A DNA stretch of 64,000 nt, taken from an uncultured Flavobacteriaceae bacterium. Its GTDB lineage: Bacteria > Bacteroidota > Bacteroidia > Flavobacteriales > Flavobacteriaceae. Under the pieces are notes generated by a model. The model ran no database searches. It worked only from the letters and a program-made list of their open reading frames with translations, and was not told the origin of the DNA. The stretch lies in contig CANNCA010000001.1 of the NCBI GenBank assembly GCA_947503005.1, forward strand, positions 372,001 to 436,000. The letters are read 5' to 3'. A program made the translations under genes and the position numbers. Positions 58,302-64,000 of the stretch are shown here, one piece after another (the first letter of the stretch is position 1; every line of letters begins with the position of its first letter).

Positions 58302-59369
58302 TCAATCGCACCTCTTTTTTGGAGTCTCGAGAGCCACTTTCTTAATCAAATACAAATACACCGGAAAGTGATCACTATACCCGCCCACATAGCTACCTCC
58401 GGCATAAGTACGCAATGGATACCCTTTGTATCTTCCATTGGGGTCCAAAAGGTAAGAAGGATTATAAATTCCCACTTTCCAAAATGAAAAGGTCTCCTTT
58501 GTTTTCGAAATAAGGTTATTGGTAAAATAAATCTGGTCGAACAAATTCCATTTATCGCGATAGGCCAACGAACCAATTCCTTTTCGAAACAACTTTTCCA
58601 TTGGGTTGAATAGCCTGCCTTCTTCAAGTTTGCCCGTTTTACCCATTGTCCGTAAAACTTTTTTAAAACTATCATTGGTCGGATCATCATTGAAATCGCC
58701 CATACTTATGATTTTTGCATTTACATCCAATCCCGTAATGGAGTCAATAATTCGCTTATTGAGTTTAGCGGCCGCTATACGGTTAGGCCTGCTACGCGCT
58801 TCGCCACCACTTCGAGAGGGCCAATGATTGACAATGAAATGAATTTCCTCATTGTCTAAAAACCCACTTACTACCAATTGGTCACGAGAGTAGTCTCGAA
58901 AGCCAGCATCATTAAAAAGCAACAATCGATGGCTCTTAAACGAGTTGGGTATAAAGACAGATTTCTTATAAAGTAGGGCTACATCAATACCCCGCTCATC
59001 GGGCGAATCGAAATGAATTATTCCATAAGCTTTATCCACTAAGTTTGCATGGTGGATTAGGTCTTCGACCACTTTTAGATTTTCAACTTCACAGAGTCCG
59101 ACAATATCGGGAGAGGCCTGTGTCATATCGGCGCCAATTTCAGAAATCACTTTTGAAATGCTGGCGACCTTTTTTTCGTAGCGTTCCAGCGTCCAATTAT
59201 CTTTTCCTTCCGGAGTACGATCATCATCAAAAACCAACGAATCGTTTTCGGTATCGAATAGGTTTTCCACATTGTAGAAGGCGATGGTACGAATTTTATA
59301 CGTTTTCTTTTCCTGAGATATGGCTAAAAAGGGCAGCAAAAATAGGATTAAAAGGATATTCAGTCGCAT
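58302..59369 (-). CDS. Secreted endonuclease/exonuclease/phosphatase-family enzyme
   Basis: About 355 residues from the ATG at 59369, at the start of a signal peptide (MRLNILLILFLLPFLAISQ); the upstream ATG at 59435 would bury it. All DNase I-like active-site segments are present: FYNVENLF (metal Glu), CEVENL, NHWPSRSGGEA, MGDFNDDPTNDS and the terminal YSDHFPVYL with the catalytic His. It could cut extracellular DNA, RNA or phosphodiesters. It is divergent from the TonB receptor at 59493 (123-base gap), and a lamin-tail lipoprotein follows that receptor, suggesting one uptake locus. Confidence 0.88.
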   Translation of the reverse strand: MRLNILLILFLLPFLAISQEKKTYKIRTIAFYNVENLFDTENDSLVFDDDRTPEGKDNWTLERYEKKVASISKVISEIGADMTQASPDIVGLCEVENLKVVEDLIHHANLVDKAYGIIHFDSPDERGIDVALLYKKSVFIPNSFKSHRLLLFNDAGFRDYSRDQLVVSGFLDNEEIHFIVNHWPSRSGGEARSRPNRIAAAKLNKRIIDSITGLDVNAKIISMGDFNDDPTNDSFKKVLRTMGKTGKLEEGRLFNPMEKLFRKGIGSLAYRDKWNLFDQIYFTNNLISKTKETFSFWKVGIYNPSYLLDPNGRYKGYPLRTYAGGSYVGGYSDHFPVYLYLIKKVALETPKKRCD

Positions 59370-59492
59370 TTTACGAATAAAAATTTTATCTATAAGACCG
59401 AAAATACGCCATATTTGGAAGAAAATTCGAGTCAATACTTAAGTTTATTAATATATTGTAAGTCAGTTTTATAAGAATACCAACCAACCTGA

Positions 59493-62234
59493 ATGCGTTT
59501 TTTACTTCTATTATGTTTTTGGCTTTTTCTAGCCTATGGCGCCAACGCGCAAGTTAATTATGTTCTCTCAGGTCAAATTCTGAACGGTCAATCAAAAGAA
59601 CCACTTCCTAATGTTATTGTTTCCGTTGAAGGGAGTCAATTTTTCAGCCAAACAGATACTCTTGGATTTTTCAGCCTAGAAATTCCTACAATCGCAGAAC
59701 TTATCCTGAATATTTCGTTATCGGATTTCGTTTCAAAAAGAATTCCCGTTTCTGCTGACAATCAATCTTTGAAGTTGGGCATACTATATCTCGAACGTGA
59801 TATATCCGTAGAGCAAACCGATAATCTTATTTCGTTGACCGATACCGAATTGTTTGACGATGAGGTGAGCTCCATATCCTCAGGATTACTGCAAGCGACA
59901 CGTGATATTTTCCTTAATCGCGCTGCCTTCGACTTCGGACAGGCGTTTTTTCGCGTTCGCGGCTATGATTCGCAAAACGGTAGAGTGCTGCTGAACGGTA
60001 TTCCCATGAACAAGTTCTTCGATGGACGCCCACAATGGAACAACTGGGGCGGCCTGAACGACGCTACCAGAAACCAACAATTCACCCATGGCCTGCAACC
60101 TTCCGGGTACAATTTCGGGGGAATTCTAGGGACGACCAATATCGACGCTCGACCGTCAGGTTTGAGATCTGGTACCCGAATATCGTCCTCTGTTTCAAAC
60201 CGGACCTATGCAGGTCGCTTGATGCTTACCCATACTTCAGGGCTTAAAAAGAACGGATTGGCGTACAGCATTTCCGCATCGCGAAGATGGGCCAAGCAAG
60301 GTTATATTGATGGGACTCTATATGATGCCTTTTCCGTTTTTGGAGCATTGGAGTGCCGTTTTAATGATAAAAACAGTATCAATGTTACAGGTATTTTTGC
60401 TTCTAACCGAAGAGGGCGTTCTGCGGCCATTACCGAGGAAGTTTTCGATTTAGTTGGTAAGCGGTACAACCCTTATTGGGGTGAGCAAGATGGTCAGATT
60501 CGAAATTCTCGCGAACGCAAAATAGCAGAACCTATTTTAATGTTGAACTACAATTATAAATCGGCAATGTTCAATATGAACACAGGAATTTCCTATCAAT
60601 TCGGAACCAGTGCCAGAAGTAGATTGGGATACTATAATGCCCCGAATCCAGATCCCACTTATTATAGATATTTACCCAGTTTCTATATCAATAGTCCCAT
60701 TGGGGCTAATTTTATTAGTGCAAATTCTGCAAGAGACGGCTTTCTGGCAAATCCGCAATTGAATTGGAATAGCGTGTACATAGCAAATAATTCAGGTTCT
60801 CAGAATGGCAAGGCCGCCTATGTACTCTATGACGATATCGCGAAAGACCGTTTACTTTCTGCCAACACCATAGGTAATCTCATACTGAACGATGCCCTGA
60901 GATTCGATTTCGGAATAACCTATCGCCAATCGAATTCGAAAAATTACGCCAGAATTAATGATTTGTTGAAATCCGATTTCCATGAGAATATTGACCCGTT
61001 TTCAGATACTTTGAACGACTTAAATGGAGACGTGAATAAGGGAGAGAACAGTATTTTCAATTATAATTATGAGATGATTGCAACGCAGTCCGAAGCATTT
61101 GCGCAGTTTAAATATTTGGCTAAAAAATGGGATGCTTTTGCAGCTGCGAATTATGCGACGACGAATTACCAACGTATAGGACTTTTTCTAAACCAACGTT
61201 TTCTAGAAAACTCTTTTGGAAAAAGTGAATCGGTACAGTTCTCCAATTATGGACTAAAAGGTGGATTTACCTATAAATTGAATGGAAGGCACTCCGTCAA
61301 TTTAAACGGAGCGTTTTTAGGCCAAGCTCCCGTATTACAGAATGTTTTCATTAATCCGAGAGAGAATAATCAGGTAGTACCGAACATCCAAGGAGAAAAA
61401 GTCACTGCTACCGATATTAATTATTATTTACGTTTACCAAAACTTACAGGAAGAATCACGGGTTTTTATACGCGATTTCAAAATGCAACCGACATCAATT
61501 TCTTTTTTGTGGATGCCGGCGTAGGCTCCGATTTTGTACAAGAAGTGATTACCGATATGGATAAGCTGCACTTAGGAACCGAAATTGGTTTGGAATATCA
61601 GGTTTCTTCCACCGTTCAATTATCTGCTGTTGCTGCCATCGGTAAATATGTCTATGCCAGCAATCCCTCAGTAGCTATCAATTTTGATACCGCTAGCGCC
61701 GAGGAAGATTTGATAAATCCGGATGGCAATATCGATTTGGGAGTCGCCAACCTTAAAGATTACAAACTTGCGCAAGGCCCGCAACAAGCCTTTGCTATTG
61801 GCATCAATTATCGAGACCCGAAATACTGGTGGGTGGGTGCAACGGGTAACTATCTAGCGAACAATTATGCTAATATTTCTACCATTACAAGAACACAAAG
61901 TTTTTCATTGGATCCTGAAACAGGTCAAACCTTCCCCGATGCAACAGAAGAGAACGTAAACCGATTATTGGCTCAAAAGCCTTTGGATAATTTTTATCTG
62001 CTGAATTTGGTCGGCGGAAAATCATGGCTCAAAAAAGGAAAATATATCAGCATTTTCGCCAGTATCAACAATGTATTCGATGCGGTCTTTAGAACAGGTG
62101 GTTACGAACAGAGTAGAAACGGAAATTTAGGACAGTTACAACAAGACAATTTGAGCGGTACTCCGTCTTTCGCACCCAAGTATTGGTACGGCTACGGTCG
62201 AACATATTTTTTGAACGTGGCTTACAGTTTTTAG
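59493..62234 (+). CDS. TonB-dependent outer-membrane receptor
   Basis: 913 residues with signal peptide MRFLLLLCFWLFLAYGANAQ. A carboxypeptidase-regulatory-like domain (about residues 22-105) precedes a plug with FFRVRGYDSQNGRVLLNGIP and MNKFFDGRPQWNNWGGLND, then a barrel ending in aromatic NVAYSF. It is a paralogue of the receptor at 53813. The plug lacks a textbook TonB box, so the energising contact is unclear. Its neighbours, a secreted nuclease (divergent) and a DUF5689/lamin-tail lipoprotein (155 bases downstream), suggest import of nucleotides, oligonucleotides or phosphate esters; this is inference. Confidence 0.88.
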   Translation: MRFLLLLCFWLFLAYGANAQVNYVLSGQILNGQSKEPLPNVIVSVEGSQFFSQTDTLGFFSLEIPTIAELILNISLSDFVSKRIPVSADNQSLKLGILYLERDISVEQTDNLISLTDTELFDDEVSSISSGLLQATRDIFLNRAAFDFGQAFFRVRGYDSQNGRVLLNGIPMNKFFDGRPQWNNWGGLNDATRNQQFTHGLQPSGYNFGGILGTTNIDARPSGLRSGTRISSSVSNRTYAGRLMLTHTSGLKKNGLAYSISASRRWAKQGYIDGTLYDAFSVFGALECRFNDKNSINVTGIFASNRRGRSAAITEEVFDLVGKRYNPYWGEQDGQIRNSRERKIAEPILMLNYNYKSAMFNMNTGISYQFGTSARSRLGYYNAPNPDPTYYRYLPSFYINSPIGANFISANSARDGFLANPQLNWNSVYIANNSGSQNGKAAYVLYDDIAKDRLLSANTIGNLILNDALRFDFGITYRQSNSKNYARINDLLKSDFHENIDPFSDTLNDLNGDVNKGENSIFNYNYEMIATQSEAFAQFKYLAKKWDAFAAANYATTNYQRIGLFLNQRFLENSFGKSESVQFSNYGLKGGFTYKLNGRHSVNLNGAFLGQAPVLQNVFINPRENNQVVPNIQGEKVTATDINYYLRLPKLTGRITGFYTRFQNATDINFFFVDAGVGSDFVQEVITDMDKLHLGTEIGLEYQVSSTVQLSAVAAIGKYVYASNPSVAINFDTASAEEDLINPDGNIDLGVANLKDYKLAQGPQQAFAIGINYRDPKYWWVGATGNYLANNYANISTITRTQSFSLDPETGQTFPDATEENVNRLLAQKPLDNFYLLNLVGGKSWLKKGKYISIFASINNVFDAVFRTGGYEQSRNGNLGQLQQDNLSGTPSFAPKYWYGYGRTYFLNVAYSF

Positions 62235-62388
62235 TTTCCGTGGTTTTGGCTCCTCCACTTAGATTAGGGGAGGTGGTTTTCCACTTTACTGTAGAAAAGC
62301 GGAGGTTTTGAAAGCCCGAACTTTAGAGGTTAAGCGCATACATTAATCGACATTAAAAAGGTGAGCTAGTAAAAAAGACCAGTTAAAA

Positions 62389-63753
62389 ATGGAGCAAGTG
62401 ATAAGAAATATAGTTTTTGTGTTCTTGATATTCGCACAATCCGCCTGCGTAAAAAACAACACTTTCAACCCGCCGCCAACCAACTGCTCCGAAGGCTTGA
62501 GTGCAAATGCTACCTATGCCGAAGTTAAAAACCTTTACACCGACCAAACTTTTCAAATACAGGAAGACCTGATTGTTGAAGGCTATATAATTTCATCCGA
62601 TAAGGATGGTAATTTTTTCAGTGTATTGCATTTTCAAGATAGTCCAACTAACCCTACCGAAGGTTTTCAAATAGAAATTGATGTCCGCGATTCACATTTG
62701 TTTTATCCTATTGGAACCAAAATTTACATAAAGTTAAAGGGATTGTATTTAGGAAGAAGTAAGGATGTTTTCAAAATCGGAGGCGTATTTACTTCGTTCG
62801 GAAACCAATCCGTTGGGCGGTTACCTGCTGCAGTGGTTGACCGTCATATTTTTGTTTCGTGTGATAATGTAGTGGATATTCAACCCACTGTTGTTTCGAT
62901 AAACGAAGTCGAAAAAAGTTTGACCAATACATTGGTGAAATTGGTAGATGTTGAAGTTATAGAGGAGGAACTTGGCTTTCCGTTTGCTTTAGACCGCGAA
63001 GAGACAGAGCGAACCTTAACCGATTGCAACGATAATAATATTGTATTGCGGAACAGTGGTTTTGCGGATTTTCAGGAGGATGTTCTTCCCGAAGGAAATG
63101 GTACGATTACTGGAGTACTTTTGCGCGAAAACAACAATTTTCAATTGACTATAAGGGATTTGGACGACATAGATTTTAAACAAGAACGTTGTGCCGATCT
63201 TGTCGATGAATTTACATCCAAAAATATATTTATTTCAGAATTAGCAGACCCAGAAAATAACACGGGCGCACGTTTTGTAGAATTGTACAATTCGGCTAAA
63301 GAGCCTTTATCCTTAAAAGGCTGGCAGTTAAATCGTTATACTAATGATAATACCGAGATAAGTTCCACTATCAATTTATCGGAATTTACAATAGGCGCCG
63401 AAAACACTTTGGTTATTTCGCCTAACGGAACTGAGTTTGAAACGGTTTACGGTTTTCAAGCGAATGTTCAAGTCGGAAGAAACTCCCCCGCAGACTCCAA
63501 TGGTGATGATAATCTAGAACTTGTGGACCCCTTTGGTAAAATAATAGATGTTTTTGGTATAATCGGAGAAGATGGCAGCGGAACAAATCATGAATTTCAA
63601 AATGGCAGGGCATTGAGAAATTCAACAATATTCGAAGGCAATCCTGTTTATACTTTTAATGAATGGACCATTTTTAACGACACGGGAGATTCGGGTACCA
63701 TTCAACAATCACAAAACGCCCCGGACGATTTTACGCCCGGTATTCGAAATTAA
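62389..63753 (+). CDS. Lipoprotein with DUF5689 and lamin-tail domains
   Basis: 454 residues; lipoprotein signal ending in lipobox cysteine 20 (AQSAC). Residues about 40-265 are DUF5689, strand-rich with two OB-fold-like passes (LIVEGYIISSDKDGNFF and TLVKLVDVEVIEEELG). Residues about 278-435 form a lamin-tail domain: NIFISELADPENNTGARFVE, LYNSAKEPLSLKGWQL and DNLELVDPFGKIIDVFG. Lamin-tail plus OB domains accompany the nuclease domain in ExeM/NucH extracellular nucleases; here they are on a separate polypeptide. Likely surface-exposed binder partnering the TonB receptor. Confidence 0.85.
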   Translation: MEQVIRNIVFVFLIFAQSACVKNNTFNPPPTNCSEGLSANATYAEVKNLYTDQTFQIQEDLIVEGYIISSDKDGNFFSVLHFQDSPTNPTEGFQIEIDVRDSHLFYPIGTKIYIKLKGLYLGRSKDVFKIGGVFTSFGNQSVGRLPAAVVDRHIFVSCDNVVDIQPTVVSINEVEKSLTNTLVKLVDVEVIEEELGFPFALDREETERTLTDCNDNNIVLRNSGFADFQEDVLPEGNGTITGVLLRENNNFQLTIRDLDDIDFKQERCADLVDEFTSKNIFISELADPENNTGARFVELYNSAKEPLSLKGWQLNRYTNDNTEISSTINLSEFTIGAENTLVISPNGTEFETVYGFQANVQVGRNSPADSNGDDNLELVDPFGKIIDVFGIIGEDGSGTNHEFQNGRALRNSTIFEGNPVYTFNEWTIFNDTGDSGTIQQSQNAPDDFTPGIRN

Positions 63754-63762
63754 ATAACAGGA

Positions 63763-64000
63763 TTATAATTTAGAAAAAAACTCTTGCCAACCGAGTATAG
63801 CTGAAGCTCCTTTTTTATGAGCTTCATAAGAGTGGTACAGCACTTTTTTGTGCATATTGAGCACTACAGGCCATTTAATATCGTCCCAACCTTGACCTAA
63901 CAACTTGTTGATGCCCGTTTCTACCATCTCGTTGGAGACGGCTCCCATGATACGAACTTTATCCTCAGGAGACATAGAAGATAGGCCTATGTAATAGTCC
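63763..64000 (-). CDS. Unidentified protein, C-terminal part (5' end outside window)
   Basis: The frame is open to the right window edge: upstream of the first visible ATG (63975) it reads DYYIGLSS in frame, so the gene probably starts beyond the window. The visible 79 residues are soluble and helical, with MGAVSNEMVETGINKLLGQG and a C-terminal YEAHKKGASAILGWQEFF. No family recognised. It is convergent with the lamin-tail lipoprotein gene, 9 bases apart. Confidence 0.65.
   Translation of the reverse strand, partial: DYYIGLSSMSPEDKVRIMGAVSNEMVETGINKLLGQGWDDIKWPVVLNMHKKVLYHSYEAHKKGASAILGWQEFFSKL

Noticed and set aside
62240-62300. CTCCTCC...GGGGAGG stretch after the TonB receptor, considered as a terminator
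   Set aside because: The arms pair poorly and no strong T run follows; possibly a degenerate dispersed repeat.

Overview
The window is a chromosomal segment of a member of the Flavobacteriia (Bacteroidota), most likely a marine or environmental Flavobacteriaceae; the genus cannot be fixed from the sequence. Evidence: low-GC, A/T-rich intergenic DNA; three TonB-dependent outer-membrane receptors with N-terminal carboxypeptidase-regulatory-like domains; many short lipoproteins; -7 boxes of the Bacteroidota type TAnnTTTG; little Shine-Dalgarno signal; families typical of the phylum (DUF6090, DUF2911, DUF5689); and phylum-typical gene neighbourhoods (recO-TonB receptor, ileS-traR/dksA-like-lspA, uvrC-patatin). 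No tRNA, rRNA, CRISPR array or transposase was found.

Layout. 1-1.5 kb: end of pbpC (peptidoglycan synthesis). 1.6-11.7 kb: glycerol metabolism (glpK, glpD and, convergent with them, gpsA), split by a 5.9-kb segment bounded by a perfect 46-bp direct repeat of the gpsA 3' end; it carries an AraC regulator, an NTF2-like protein, a secreted DinB fusion, a DUF2911 protein and a DUF6090 membrane protein. 11.8-23.9 kb: accessory genes, including a lipoprotein, a DUF421 protein, an AraC/phytanoyl-CoA-dioxygenase divergent pair, a metzincin-like lipoprotein, a SulP transporter, a serine hydrolase with an AraC regulator, a cytochrome c lipoprotein, a YheT-type hydrolase, a nitronate monooxygenase and a thioesterase. 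24-30 kb: small lipoproteins, a DUF763 protein, an EamA transporter coupled to an ArsC-like protein, and a second DinB protein. 29.5-32.2 kb: amino-acid metabolism (cystathionine gamma-synthase, glutamate dehydrogenase).

32.5-46.8 kb is mostly housekeeping: recO with a TonB receptor, an Ala-rich repeat lipoprotein, ileS, a DksA-like protein, lspA, 5-formyltetrahydrofolate cyclo-ligase, uvrC and a patatin-type outer-membrane phospholipase. 47-53.6 kb holds aromatic amino-acid catabolism (4-hydroxyphenylpyruvate dioxygenase and tryptophan 2,3-dioxygenase), a DUF3108 protein, an M23 peptidase homologue and pgi, plus a candidate structured RNA. 53.7-63.8 kb contains two paralogous TonB receptors, a DUF1080 protein, a secreted endonuclease/exonuclease/phosphatase-family enzyme and a DUF5689 plus lamin-tail lipoprotein. 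The last block looks like a surface nucleic-acid or phosphodiester scavenging locus and is, with the att-like bounded segment, the best candidate for an under-described system.
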